Below, in pieces: positions 7,048 through 16,375 of a stretch of DNA of 64,000 nt (positions are counted from its first letter, which is position 1; the number at the start of each line of letters is the position of its first letter). Position numbers and translations under genes: made by a program. This stretch comes from Nioella aestuarii (GTDB taxonomy: Bacteria; Pseudomonadota; Alphaproteobacteria; Rhodobacterales; Rhodobacteraceae): NCBI RefSeq assembly GCF_050896395.1, contig NZ_JBPBBA010000001.1, positions 1-64,000 of the forward strand. The letters run 5' to 3'. A model generated the notes under the pieces. It was given only the letters and a program-made list of their open reading frames with translations, made no database searches and was not told where the DNA came from.

Positions 7048-8289
7048 TCAGGCTTGCGCGGCTCGGGCCGCAAGGCTGAGACAGACCTTGGTCGCCAGCG
7101 CCATATCCTGCACGCTGACCCATTCCAGCGGGCCGTGGATCTCCTGCATCCCGCAGAAGATGTTGGGGCATGGCACGCCAAGCTCGGTCAGGCGCGATCC
7201 GTCGGTGCCACCGCGAATGGCGGTACTGTCCGGGTTCATACCGTGGTCCCGGTACGCCTCGCGCGCGAGGTCGACGGGGGACATGTCCTTTTCCAGCCAA
7301 TAGCGCATGTTGCGATACTGGGGGCGGATCGCGCAGGTGATCTCGGCGCGGGGTTCGGTGGCGGCGACGGCCTCGCAGACCTGCTGCAGTAGCGCACCCT
7401 TGGCGGCAAGGCCATCAAGTTCGAAATCGCGCAGGATGAAGCTGAGTTCGGCCTCTGCGGCAGTGCCCGACATCGCATAGAGATGGATGAACCCGTCACG
7501 GCCTTCGGTCGTCTCCGGCGTCAGCGTTACATGCGGCAGGGTCTGCACGATCTTGGCGGCCAGATGCAGCGCGTTCACAAGCTTGTCCTTCGCCCAACCG
7601 GGATGCGCGGCGACGCCCTTGACAGTCACCAGCGCGCCATCGGCTGAGAAGCTTTCATATTCAAGCTCACCAGGCATTGAGCCATCGAGCGTATAGGCAA
7701 AATCTGCCCCCAGATCGGCGGGCAGCCGTTCATCAACGCCGCGCCCAATCTCCTCGTCGGGGGTGAAGGCGATGCGGATCTTGCCGTGGCTGTGCCCCGG
7801 TTCGGACAGCAGTTTGCGCGCCATCGTCATGATGATCGCTATGCCCGCCTTGTCATCGGCACCAAGCAGCGTTGTGCCACTGGCGGTGATAATGTCCTCG
7901 CCCACTTTCTCTGCCAGATAGGGGGCGTTTTCCGGCGACAGTTTCAGCCCCGGCGCATCGGCGAAGGTGATGTCGCCACCATTGTAGTGGCGATGCACGA
8001 CGGGTTTCACCCCGGTCGCATTGTAGGCAGGGGCCGTGTCCATATGCGCGCAGAAGCCCACAACCGGTGCGCCCTCGACAGTCGCGGGGATCGTCGCCAG
8101 CACCACGCCGTATTCGGTGATTTGAACGTCCTCGGCGCCGATCTCCTCCAGTTCAGCTTTCAGAACCCGCGCCAGATCAAGTTGGATCGCGGTGCTTGGA
8201 GAGGTCGGCGACTCCCCATCACTCTGGGTGTCGATAGAGGCGTAGCGGACCAGCCGGGTTTCCAGCTCGGAATCGAATTCGGTGCGCAT
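7048..8289 (-). CDS. pepT: Peptidase T (tripeptide aminopeptidase)
   Basis: PepT is a cytoplasmic zinc aminopeptidase of the M20 family that removes the N-terminal residue from tripeptides. The 413-residue protein has the metal-site phrases FCAHMDTAPA, GADDKAG and TPDEEIGRG (the last with the catalytic and zinc-ligand Glu pair) and the C-terminal IRGGTDGSRLTELGVP. The start at 8289 is supported by AAGGAA upstream and by matching the family's N-terminus; a longer frame to 8607 is not supported. It is monocistronic as far as can be seen. Confidence 0.94.
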   Translation of the reverse strand: MRTEFDSELETRLVRYASIDTQSDGESPTSPSTAIQLDLARVLKAELEEIGAEDVQITEYGVVLATIPATVEGAPVVGFCAHMDTAPAYNATGVKPVVHRHYNGGDITFADAPGLKLSPENAPYLAEKVGEDIITASGTTLLGADDKAGIAIIMTMARKLLSEPGHSHGKIRIAFTPDEEIGRGVDERLPADLGADFAYTLDGSMPGELEYESFSADGALVTVKGVAAHPGWAKDKLVNALHLAAKIVQTLPHVTLTPETTEGRDGFIHLYAMSGTAAEAELSFILRDFELDGLAAKGALLQQVCEAVAATEPRAEITCAIRPQYRNMRYWLEKDMSPVDLAREAYRDHGMNPDSTAIRGGTDGSRLTELGVPCPNIFCGMQEIHGPLEWVSVQDMALATKVCLSLAARAAQA

Positions 8290-8588
8290 GGGGGTTCCTT
8301 TCTGCTTGCCCGCATCAGGGGCAAGCCAAAGGAGGGAGTCAAGCCGATTGGCCCAACCCCCGCTTCTGGAGATTTTGGCTGTCTGATCTCCATAGTCGAA
8401 GCGCGGTTCAGGGAGAATTGAGCCGGCAAGGTATACGAATTCACGAGCCGGCGCCCCCACTGAATACTCAGCGCAGGTTTCAAAGCCCCTAGCATGAGGG
8501 GATCCGCATGAAACGCATGGCCGCATCCCTCCGCTTCGGCCGCGCGCAAGAACCGATATCCGGCATCTCAAGACTGTCCCGACGTGCC
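8290..8588. other. Intergenic stretch upstream of pepT
   Basis: No gene is supported in these ~300 bases. In the pepT leader a stem GCTTGCCC (8304-8311) pairs with GGGCAAGC (8319-8326), immediately upstream of the ribosome site on the minus strand. It could be a leader hairpin. No other clear signal was seen. Confidence 0.45.
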
Positions 8589-8831
8589 TCAGGGTCCACG
8601 TGTCCATGCAGGGCGGACATCCTCACGCGGCTGCGCGTCTAATGCGGCACCGATATCGTCCAGCAGATGTGGGGACGTTTCTGCCAGCCTGTGCAGATCA
8701 TTTTCCCAATGCGGCTGATCCTGCCTGCCCGCCAATTTCCGTGCCACCCGATAAAGAAAGCGGGTGATCCACACCCCAAGAAAATGGGATTCAGCATGGA
8801 TATGGCTTGAGTTTATCTGAAGGTGTGCCAT
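8589..8831 (-). CDS. Small DUF1127-like protein
   Basis: The 80-residue protein has an N-terminal hydrophobic/amphipathic stretch (HFLGVWITRFLYRVARKLAG) and the segment LHRLAETSPHLLDDIGA, which resembles the conserved LxxLsdhxLrDIGl end of DUF1127 proteins (small alphaproteobacterial proteins, some RNA-binding and phosphate- or stress-linked). The assignment is tentative. The start at 8831 follows AAGGAA; an upstream frame to 8942 lacks a good site. It is divergent from the choline-sulfate LysR gene, so the ~110-bp gap may be a shared control region. Confidence 0.55.
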   Translation of the reverse strand: MAHLQINSSHIHAESHFLGVWITRFLYRVARKLAGRQDQPHWENDLHRLAETSPHLLDDIGAALDAQPREDVRPAWTRGP

Positions 8832-8940
8832 CTCGGATTCCTTTGCGCATTCCTGAAACCCTTGATATTCTGATGACAATATCCTGATCAAACCAAGCTT
8901 TCTAACGGCCTGGATTAAGAAAACTAGCCCAAGAGCTCCC

Positions 8941-9831
8941 ATGCGCCTGCCCCCTTTGAACGCTCTGCGCGCCTTCGAAGCCGCCGCCCGCCACCAGGGC
9001 TATATCGCCGCTGCCGAAGAGCTTTGCGTCACGCGTGGCGCAATCAGCCGCCATGTGAAGCTGCTGGAAGAGCATCTGGGCGTGGCTCTGTTTCATCGCG
9101 GACATAAAGGCGTCGCTTTGACAGAGGCTGGACAGGATCTGTTGCCGGTTCTGACCGAGACCTTCACAAGGATCGCGACACAGGTGGCACAGCTTTCCGA
9201 GCAAGCGGCGGAGCTGCGCATCATCTGCCCGCCCACCCTGTCGATCCGCTGGCTGTTTCCCAAACTCGCTCGGTTCCGGCAGCTCCACCCTGAAATCCAG
9301 GTGCGCCTGACAACCGATTTTTATGGCGACAGCGGGTTTGACCCGACACGCTACGATCTTGGCGTTTCGCTGGAAGTCTGGCCCGGGCGTTCTGCGGATG
9401 TCAAAACGCAAGCGATATTCCCAATGCGTCTGTCACCGGCCTGTTCCCCTGCCCTGATGGCAGGCTCGCACGCGCTGCGCACACCTGCCGATCTGGGCCG
9501 TGTAACCCTGCTGCACGAAAGCGCAGCGCGAGAGGACTGGCAGACCTGGGTAAGGCACTTTGAGATCAAGGAGTTTGATCCAACGCGAGGAGAAGCCTTT
9601 CCCAATCTCGACATGGCCACCAAGGCCGCTGTGATGGGGGCTGGTGTGGTGATGGCCGATCTTGCCCTGTGCCAGGAAGAGCTGCAAAACGGCACGCTTG
9701 TGCTGCCATTCCCAGACATGGCCTGCGACACTCCGCATGGCAGCTACGCCCTGATCGGTTCAGAAGACCGTTGGCACGCCCCAAACGTGAAGACCTTCCG
9801 GGATTGGATCGCGACAGAGCACCGAAACTGA
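8941..9831 (+). CDS. LysR-family regulator of choline-sulfate utilisation
   Basis: The 296-residue protein has a LysR winged helix-turn-helix (residues 5-62; LNALRAFEAAARHQGYIAAA and VTRGAISRHVKLLEEHLG) followed by a two-lobed substrate-binding domain. The N-terminus and the HRGHKGVALTEAG segment fit the subgroup of GcvA-like regulators found beside choline-sulfatase genes. The sulfatase gene begins 100 bp downstream on the same strand, supporting the role. The effector (choline sulfate or choline) is inferred. Confidence 0.82.
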   Translation: MRLPPLNALRAFEAAARHQGYIAAAEELCVTRGAISRHVKLLEEHLGVALFHRGHKGVALTEAGQDLLPVLTETFTRIATQVAQLSEQAAELRIICPPTLSIRWLFPKLARFRQLHPEIQVRLTTDFYGDSGFDPTRYDLGVSLEVWPGRSADVKTQAIFPMRLSPACSPALMAGSHALRTPADLGRVTLLHESAAREDWQTWVRHFEIKEFDPTRGEAFPNLDMATKAAVMGAGVVMADLALCQEELQNGTLVLPFPDMACDTPHGSYALIGSEDRWHAPNVKTFRDWIATEHRN

Positions 9832-9931
9832 CCCGCAAGGCGGAAGCGCAGCTATCAACAGGCTGCAATTCAATTGACACGAGGTCCCTTTCTGCAAGAG
9901 CGTCGGCAATCATTGCCCCCATAGGATTGCC

Positions 9932-11392
9932 ATGACCACTGCCTCTCAGCCCAACATCCTTCTGATCATGGCCGACCAGATGACACCGTTCCTTCTGGAG
10001 GCTTGCGGCTATTCGGGCGCTCATACACCAAACCTGACCGCGCTGGCCCGCAGGTCTGCCCAGTTCACCAACGCCTATTCTCCTAGCCCAATCTGTGTGC
10101 CCGCGCGATCCTGCTTCATGACCGGGCTGCATACGTCCACCACCGGCTGTTATGACAATGGCGATCCGTTCGACAGCTTCATTCCCACCTTCGCCCATTA
10201 CCTGACGAACGCTGGCTACGAGACGGTTCTGTCCGGGAAAATGCATTTCATCGGGGCAGACCAGCTGCACGGCTTTCAACGGCGGCTCAACCCCGATATC
10301 TATCCAGCTGGCTTCCTGTGGTCCTATCCGTTGCCGCCCGACGATGACCCGGAATGGCAGGCCTTTGATTTCGTGGCACAATACCAGTCACAGAATATCG
10401 GCCCCGGCTGGTCGAAAGAGCTGCAATATGACGAGGAAACCCAGTTTCGAGCGTTGGAGTTTCTGCGTCATCAACCAGATCACCCCTGGATGCTGACGGT
10501 GTCCTTCACCAATCCACACCCACCCTACAAGGTGCCGCGCAAGTACTGGGAGTTGTATAAGGACGCGGATCTGCCCCTGCCCCACTACCCCGACGACATG
10601 GACGCGCGGTATTCCGATTTCGACCGGGCCCTGCGCCGGTGGCACGGGCTGGACCGCGGCAACATCCGTAACGCTGAAGATCTGTTGGCTATGCGCAGGG
10701 GATATGCTGCGCTGTGCCACTATGTGGATGACAAACTTGGCGAGCTCCTCGACGTGCTGGAGGAGCAGGGCCAGCGCGACGATACGATAATCATTTTCAC
10801 GGCCGACCATGGAGAGATGTTGGGGGAACATGGGTTGATTCAGAAGCGCAGCTTCTACGAATGGTCTACGCGCATCCCACTTTTGATCGACATGCCGGGC
10901 AAAGCTGCGCTTAAGGTCGATACACCGGTTTCCCTGATTGACGTGCCCGCCACGCTGATCGACCTAGCTGTTCAGACACCAGCCCGCCCACTCGAAGGCA
11001 GATCCCTCATGCCCGCCTTGAACGGCGATCAGTTGGAGACCATTCCAATTGTCTCCGAGTACCACGGGGAAGGCATTATGCGCCCCAGTTTCATGGTGAG
11101 GCTTGGAGATTGGAAATACATCTACTGCCACCGCTCGGCCCCGCAGCTTTTCAACCTTGCCGAAGATCCTGACGAATGGATCAATCGCGCAGGAAATCCT
11201 GATGTGGCGATGATCGAAGCGGAAGTGAACCGGGTCATCACGGGCGGGCGCTTCGACCTCGATGCCATCGAAGCGGAAGTTTGGGCGCGCCTGCCAATGA
11301 AGGATGCCGTGAATCGGGCAATGGCTGCGAACGGCACCGAGTGGGATTATGATACCCGTGGCGCGGGGGCGGCTCGTTATGTCAGAAGCTGA
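9932..11392 (+). CDS. betC: Choline-sulfatase
   Basis: BetC hydrolyses choline-O-sulfate to choline and sulfate, feeding glycine-betaine synthesis and sulfur supply. The 486-residue protein is a type I sulfatase. D15 in MADQM is a metal ligand. C55 in CVPARS is the cysteine converted to formylglycine. SGKMHFIGADQLHGFQ is typical of choline-sulfatases. TADHGEMLGEHG supplies further metal ligands. The C-terminal WDYDTRGAGAARYVRS matches the choline-sulfatase terminal domain. No betA, betB or choline transporter gene is adjacent. Confidence 0.93.
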   Translation: MTTASQPNILLIMADQMTPFLLEACGYSGAHTPNLTALARRSAQFTNAYSPSPICVPARSCFMTGLHTSTTGCYDNGDPFDSFIPTFAHYLTNAGYETVLSGKMHFIGADQLHGFQRRLNPDIYPAGFLWSYPLPPDDDPEWQAFDFVAQYQSQNIGPGWSKELQYDEETQFRALEFLRHQPDHPWMLTVSFTNPHPPYKVPRKYWELYKDADLPLPHYPDDMDARYSDFDRALRRWHGLDRGNIRNAEDLLAMRRGYAALCHYVDDKLGELLDVLEEQGQRDDTIIIFTADHGEMLGEHGLIQKRSFYEWSTRIPLLIDMPGKAALKVDTPVSLIDVPATLIDLAVQTPARPLEGRSLMPALNGDQLETIPIVSEYHGEGIMRPSFMVRLGDWKYIYCHRSAPQLFNLAEDPDEWINRAGNPDVAMIEAEVNRVITGGRFDLDAIEAEVWARLPMKDAVNRAMAANGTEWDYDTRGAGAARYVRS

Positions 11393-11458
11393 CCGCACAG
11401 TCTTACCACGCTCAGCTCGATGCTATACGATGCCCGTGACGACAGTAAGCGCCGCGCC

Positions 11459-11872
11459 ATGAGCAAGACATCCACCATTTCGGGCTATTCCGGCAAGCCC
11501 CTCTACCAAAAGCTCGGACTGAAACCCGGCCTGAGCTACATCGCGCTCAATCCGCCTGCGCATATTGACGATTTGCTGTCGGGGGCTGAGGGAACGGTAT
11601 TTTTGCCTGAGACGGCTGGCCCGGCAGATATCGTGCACCTGTTTTGTAGCGACCGCGCCACGTTGGATAGGCAGGGCCCCGCCGCTCTGGAAATGGTGGC
11701 TGATAAGGGGATGCTCTGGATCAGCTGGCCCAAGAAATCCTCGTCCCTGTTCATGGACCTCACTGAAGACGGGTTGCGCGAGGTGATGTTGCCGACGGGA
11801 TGGGTCGATGTGAAGGTCTGCGCCGTGGATCAGGACTGGTCCGGCCTGAAATTCCTGCGCCGAAAAGCATGA
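11459..11872 (+). CDS. DUF3052-like conserved protein
   Basis: This is a 137-residue soluble protein starting with the recognisable SGYSGKPLYQKLGLKPG followed by SYIALNPPAH, a pattern I associate with DUF3052-type proteins. It has no signal peptide or membrane helix, and the C-terminal WPKKSS and WSGLKFLRRK segments are also typical. The function is unknown. The ATG at 11459 puts the conserved motif near the N-terminus; an earlier frame from 11420 is unlikely. It ends 6 bp before the convergent ppx stop. Confidence 0.65.
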   Translation: MSKTSTISGYSGKPLYQKLGLKPGLSYIALNPPAHIDDLLSGAEGTVFLPETAGPADIVHLFCSDRATLDRQGPAALEMVADKGMLWISWPKKSSSLFMDLTEDGLREVMLPTGWVDVKVCAVDQDWSGLKFLRRKA

Positions 11873-11878
11873 TTTGCG

Positions 11879-13456
11879 TCACTTGATGCCTTTGACGACT
11901 GGTTCCGCCCCGATCGCTGCCGCAAGCGCCTTGAAACGCGCCTGCGCGACCTCTCCGAACAGATCCCGCGCGGTGTCGGTCTTCAGGGTCAGTTCAAGGA
12001 TGCCTTTCTTGGGGAAAAGCTTGAGCTTGCCGTGATCGAGGGGCTTTTCCAGCGTGAACATCGCACCGAAGCGCATGGCGCGACCCATGATCTCTGCCTG
12101 CTGCACCTGCTTCTCGGTCAGCAGCTCCAGCAGCGGATCGAAATTGGTGTCCTTGCGGCTGGATTTGTAGCGATGCAGCAGGGCGAGGCCCAGATAAACC
12201 CGTTCCTCATGGGTCAGACCGCCCAGGTTGGCCCGTGTTGCGTTGTCGAAACAGACTTCTGCGCGATAATCGGGATGTGCCCGCCAGCTGACATCATGCA
12301 ACAGGCAGGCCGCGCGCATCACACGCTTCATCTCGGGCCGGATGCGTCCGAAGAGGGGTTCAATGAACCGATAGAGCGCGCGCCCGAACCCCGGCATCCG
12401 GGCATTGGCCAGCTCCATGTGATAGGCCGCTTCGATCAGTGGATCGCGTTGGCGCTGCTCGTCCGACATCTGTTCATAGAGCAGCCCTTCGCGAATCCCG
12501 TAGGACGAAATGGCCACCTCATCGGGTTTGAAACTGCGCACCAGTTCTTTCAGCACAAGCGAGGCCAGCGGCACCAACGCCATCCGCTCGGCACTTGTAC
12601 CAGTGCGGCTGCGCAAATCCTCTAGATCGGACTTCTGGATATAGGCGATGGTGGCTCGGATATCCTTGCGGGTCATCCGATATTCGTGCAGCACCTTCAG
12701 CGGATATCCTTGGCGTTCCATGTCGATCCGGGCAATTGCCCGCCAAGAGCCACCAACAAGGAACAACCGCCCCGCGGGTTCGGTAAACTGATTGCGCAGA
12801 CCCGCAACCCGATCCTTGATATGTGCCTTGATCGCCTTCTTGCCGCCTTTGATCCCTTGCAGCTTCAGCGGACCGAGATCAGATGTTTCGCGCGCGCCGA
12901 CCTGACCGTCGCCAAGAAGTTCCGCAAGCTCCATCGAGGACCCGCCGATATCGCAAATCATGCCAAAGGCACCTGGCCAGCCAAGAAGCACTCCCTGCGC
13001 TGAAAGTCGTGCCTCTTCCCGTCCGTCGATGACGTGAATGGTCAGGCCAGTTTCACGTTCGGCCTCGGCCTTGAATTCCGGACCATCCTCGGCTTCGCGC
13101 ATCGCAGCCGTAGCGACAGTGACGAGTGAAGTAACGTTCATGCCCTTGGCCAGTGCCGCGAAGCGTTTCAACGCGGCCATTGCGCGGGGCCTGCCCGTGG
13201 CAGACAGTCGCCCGGTTTCGGCAAAGCCCGCGCCAAGCCCACACAGGATTTTTTCGTTGTAGAAATAGGCGGGTGAGCGCGCCGCGCCGTCAAACACCAC
13301 CATCCTCACCGAGTTGGAGCCAATGTCGATCACGCCCACCCTTGCCAGGTTCCGCGCGTGCGGATCCTGGAAAAGTGGCGTACCGAAAAGCCCCCCGTCG
13401 GCAACTGTCCCGGACCCAGCAATACGCGGATCCGCCAATTCGGCTTGTCCCATCAT
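11879..13456 (-). CDS. ppx: Exopolyphosphatase (Ppx/GppA family)
   Basis: Ppx releases phosphate from polyphosphate chain ends; family members may also hydrolyse pppGpp. The 525-residue protein has the ASKHA phosphate-binding motif DIGSNS (44-49), the second motif CDIGGSSMEL and a C-terminal helical HD-like region containing ACLLHDVSW. The ATG at 13456 is preferred here; a TTG at 13492 overlapping the ppk1 stop would add 12 residues and is a real alternative. It follows ppk1 closely on the same strand, so polymer synthesis and breakdown are in one operon. Confidence 0.92.
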   Translation of the reverse strand: MMGQAELADPRIAGSGTVADGGLFGTPLFQDPHARNLARVGVIDIGSNSVRMVVFDGAARSPAYFYNEKILCGLGAGFAETGRLSATGRPRAMAALKRFAALAKGMNVTSLVTVATAAMREAEDGPEFKAEAERETGLTIHVIDGREEARLSAQGVLLGWPGAFGMICDIGGSSMELAELLGDGQVGARETSDLGPLKLQGIKGGKKAIKAHIKDRVAGLRNQFTEPAGRLFLVGGSWRAIARIDMERQGYPLKVLHEYRMTRKDIRATIAYIQKSDLEDLRSRTGTSAERMALVPLASLVLKELVRSFKPDEVAISSYGIREGLLYEQMSDEQRQRDPLIEAAYHMELANARMPGFGRALYRFIEPLFGRIRPEMKRVMRAACLLHDVSWRAHPDYRAEVCFDNATRANLGGLTHEERVYLGLALLHRYKSSRKDTNFDPLLELLTEKQVQQAEIMGRAMRFGAMFTLEKPLDHGKLKLFPKKGILELTLKTDTARDLFGEVAQARFKALAAAIGAEPVVKGIK

Positions 13457-13488
13457 GATCCGGTCATGGCACGGGGTTGGTGACTCGG

Positions 13489-15663
13489 TCAATCGTGGGA
13501 ATGCGCCAATTCAGGCACATCCGCCGCCCCCGCCGATCCACGTCCCGAGAGAGACGGGTTTTGCATGAAAAAGCGGTGGCAGGAAAACGGCTTGTCGATC
13601 TGGTCGAGGTCAGGGCGCACGAAACTGCCATCGGCCTGCAAGACCCAGCTTTGGGCGACATCCGCCAGGTTTGCCGCCATGATCTGGCTGACAATCTGCG
13701 CTTTCACCGTGGGATTGGTGCATTCCACCAGCGTTTCCACCCTGCGATTGAGGTTACGCCCCATCCAGTCAGCAGAGCTGATATAGACCCGCGCCTTCTT
13801 GGCGGGCAGCCCGTGACCGTTGCCGAAACAGACGATGCGGCTGTGTTCCAGGAACCGGCCCACGACCGATTTCACCCGGATGTTTTCCGACAGCCCTTTG
13901 ACCCCGGGGCGCAACCCGCAGATCCCCCGGATCACGAGGTCAATTTTCACACCGGCCTGGCTGGCCTCGTAAAGCGCGTCGATCACGTCGGAGTCGATGA
14001 TACTGTTCATCTTGGCCCAGACCATCGCCGGTTTGCCCGCGCGGGCGTGCTCCGCCTCGGCCCTAAGGTTCTCGATGATCGTTGATTTCAGGCTAAGCGG
14101 AGAAATGCGCAGATTGTCCAGCTTCTCGGGTTCCGCATATCCGCCAACGTAGTTGAACACCTTGGTAGCATCGCGGCCAAGCGCGTCATCACAGGTGAAC
14201 AGCGACAGGTCAGTATAGATGCGCGCCGTTATCGGGTGATAGTTGCCGGTCCCGAAATGGGTATATGTTACCAGCCGGTCGCCCTCACGCCGCACGACGG
14301 CGCTGATCTTGGCGTGGGTCTTGTAGTTGATGAACCCATAGACCACATGCGCGCCTGCCCGTTCCAGTTTGCGCGACTGGCGAATATTGGCCGCCTCGTC
14401 AAAGCGGGCCTTCAGTTCCACGAGCGCCGTAACCGACTTGCCGTTTTCCGCCGCCTCACACAGTGCATCGACAATCGGACTTTCGTTCGACGTCCGGTAC
14501 AGGGTCTGCTTGATCGCCACCACATTGGGATCGCGCGCCGCCTGCGCGAGAAAACGGATCACCATGTCGAAGGTCTCGTACGGATGGTGCAGCAACATGT
14601 CTTTCTGCCGGATGGCCGAGAACATGTCTCCCTCATGGTCCTGCACCCGTTCGGGCACCCGCGGGGTGAAGCTCGGCCACAGCAGATCGGGACGCTCATC
14701 AAGCACCAGCTCCTTAAGCCGCGCGAGACCGATCATGCCGCGCACCTCGATCACTTCATCCGGCCGCACGTCGAGCTGTTCGTATATCTCGTCTTTCAGA
14801 GCCTCAGGTGCTCCGGCAGAGACCTGAAGTCGCACCACATGACCGCGGCGGCGGCGTTTCAGGGCGGTCTCGAATTCACGTACCAGGTCTTCGGCCTCTT
14901 CCTCCACTTCCAGATCGCTGTCGCGCAGCACCCGGAACATGCAGGATCCGGTCAGCTTGTAGCCTGGGAAAAGCGCGCCGATCTTGAGCAGCAGCAATTC
15001 CTCCAGCGGCAGGAACCGCGCGGCGCCTTCCGGCGCGGGCAGCCGCACGAAGCGATCAATCTGGTTCGGGATAGGCAACAGCGCCTGCAAGGGCCGTCCA
15101 TCGCGTTGGCGTTTCATCTGAAGGGCAAGCGACACACCTTCGTTCGGGATGAACGGGAAAGGATGCGCCGGGTCGATGGCCAGCGGTGACAGAACCGGGA
15201 ACACATTGGACAGGAACATCTCGTCCAGCGCCACCTTGTCAGCCGCCTTGAGCGCCGAGCGGGTCACGACGGTGATCTTCTCCGCCTCCATCTCGGATTT
15301 CAGGGCGTTCCATGCCGCTTGCTGAGATTGCATCAGCTTGCGTGCATCGGCGTTTATCAGACGCAACTGTTCCGTTGGGGTGCGCCCATCGTCCGAGGGC
15401 GTTGTGTTGCCTTCGTTGGCCAACTCACGCAGGCCCGCGACGCGCACGGTATAGAACTCATCCAGGTTCGCTGCCGAGATCGAGACGAAGCGCACCCGTT
15501 CCAGAAGCGGCACGCGGGGATTTTCCGCCTCCTCCAGCACCCGCCAGTTGAAGGCAAGCCAGCTAAGCTCCCGATTGAAGAACCGTTGCGGGCCGGTGCG
15601 CTGTGCCTCAGGCAAGTCAACGGGATCAGGGATTGGAGCGTGAAGGAAATCGGCGTTGATCAT
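13489..15663 (-). CDS. ppk1: Polyphosphate kinase 1
   Basis: PPK1 reversibly makes polyphosphate from ATP at the membrane. The 724-residue protein has the N-terminal RFFNRELSWLAFNWRVLEEA, the head-domain phrase RFVSISAANLDEFY and two phospholipase-D-like C-terminal domains. INYKTHAKISAVV contains the histidine that is phosphorylated in the cycle, and THFGTGNYH is a second family signature. The ATG at 15663 gives the standard N-terminus; a longer frame to 15723 would overlap the end of hdaA. Confidence 0.95.
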   Translation of the reverse strand: MINADFLHAPIPDPVDLPEAQRTGPQRFFNRELSWLAFNWRVLEEAENPRVPLLERVRFVSISAANLDEFYTVRVAGLRELANEGNTTPSDDGRTPTEQLRLINADARKLMQSQQAAWNALKSEMEAEKITVVTRSALKAADKVALDEMFLSNVFPVLSPLAIDPAHPFPFIPNEGVSLALQMKRQRDGRPLQALLPIPNQIDRFVRLPAPEGAARFLPLEELLLLKIGALFPGYKLTGSCMFRVLRDSDLEVEEEAEDLVREFETALKRRRRGHVVRLQVSAGAPEALKDEIYEQLDVRPDEVIEVRGMIGLARLKELVLDERPDLLWPSFTPRVPERVQDHEGDMFSAIRQKDMLLHHPYETFDMVIRFLAQAARDPNVVAIKQTLYRTSNESPIVDALCEAAENGKSVTALVELKARFDEAANIRQSRKLERAGAHVVYGFINYKTHAKISAVVRREGDRLVTYTHFGTGNYHPITARIYTDLSLFTCDDALGRDATKVFNYVGGYAEPEKLDNLRISPLSLKSTIIENLRAEAEHARAGKPAMVWAKMNSIIDSDVIDALYEASQAGVKIDLVIRGICGLRPGVKGLSENIRVKSVVGRFLEHSRIVCFGNGHGLPAKKARVYISSADWMGRNLNRRVETLVECTNPTVKAQIVSQIMAANLADVAQSWVLQADGSFVRPDLDQIDKPFSCHRFFMQNPSLSGRGSAGAADVPELAHSHD

Positions 15664-15703
15664 ATGGCTGCCATAGGCTTGGGATGTGACACCAGCGTGA
15701 CAC

Positions 15704-16372
15704 TCATTCCGCCATCTCCGCAAGCAGCGTGGCGATCATGGGTTTCGTGGGTCTTGACTTGTCGCGAAGAGAGCGGGAATCGATGGCCTCGACCAAATGC
15801 CGGGCAGCAACGAAGGACCGCTCCATCCGCAGGACCGCATAAGAGATTAGCTCGGGACCAAGCGCAAGCTGACGGTCTGACGCAAGTTTGACCATGACGG
15901 CAGACAGCAGCGCATCATCGGGGCCTTGCAGTTTCAGAACACCGGCCTGCTGCATACGGCTTTTCAGATCCGGCAGGGTGACGCGCCAGCGTGAGGGATC
16001 GGTACGTGCCGTCAGCAACAGCCGCCCCCCCTGCCCCAGAACCGCGTTGTGCAGGTGGAAAAGAGCGGTTTCCGCAATGTCTCCCGTGACCTGATCGGCA
16101 TCCTCGACGACAAGCGCCGGACCGACTTCGTCTAGCGCCAAATCCGCCAACGCCGCCGTGTCGACCACCTTAGCGCCCGTTAATGCGGCCCAGACATGCG
16201 CGAGGTGGGTCTTGCCAGATGCCTCTGGCCCCACCAACACCATCTTGCCGTGCGGCCAGCTGTCCCAAGCCTCGATCCCCGCCACGGCGGCGGCATTCGC
16301 ATCCGAAACGAAGAAGTCGTCGCGCCCGAGGGCGGTGCGCACGGGGAGGTCAAGAAGAAGCTGTTCGGCCAT
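15704..16372 (-). CDS. hdaA: DnaA-related regulator HdaA (Hda-like ATPase)
   Basis: HdaA promotes inactivation of the initiator DnaA after replication starts, working with the sliding clamp. The 222-residue AAA+ protein begins AEQLLLDLPV, close to the QL-x-L clamp-binding motif of Hda proteins. It carries Walker A GPEASGKT (48-55), a Walker B-like LVVEDADQ and sensor/arginine-finger region RLLLTARTDPSRW. It has no DnaA-type DNA-binding domain. It starts 3 bp after the PerM-type permease stop, so the two genes are probably co-transcribed. Confidence 0.88.
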   Translation of the reverse strand: MAEQLLLDLPVRTALGRDDFFVSDANAAAVAGIEAWDSWPHGKMVLVGPEASGKTHLAHVWAALTGAKVVDTAALADLALDEVGPALVVEDADQVTGDIAETALFHLHNAVLGQGGRLLLTARTDPSRWRVTLPDLKSRMQQAGVLKLQGPDDALLSAVMVKLASDRQLALGPELISYAVLRMERSFVAARHLVEAIDSRSLRDKSRPTKPMIATLLAEMAE

Positions 16373-16375
16373 GAC

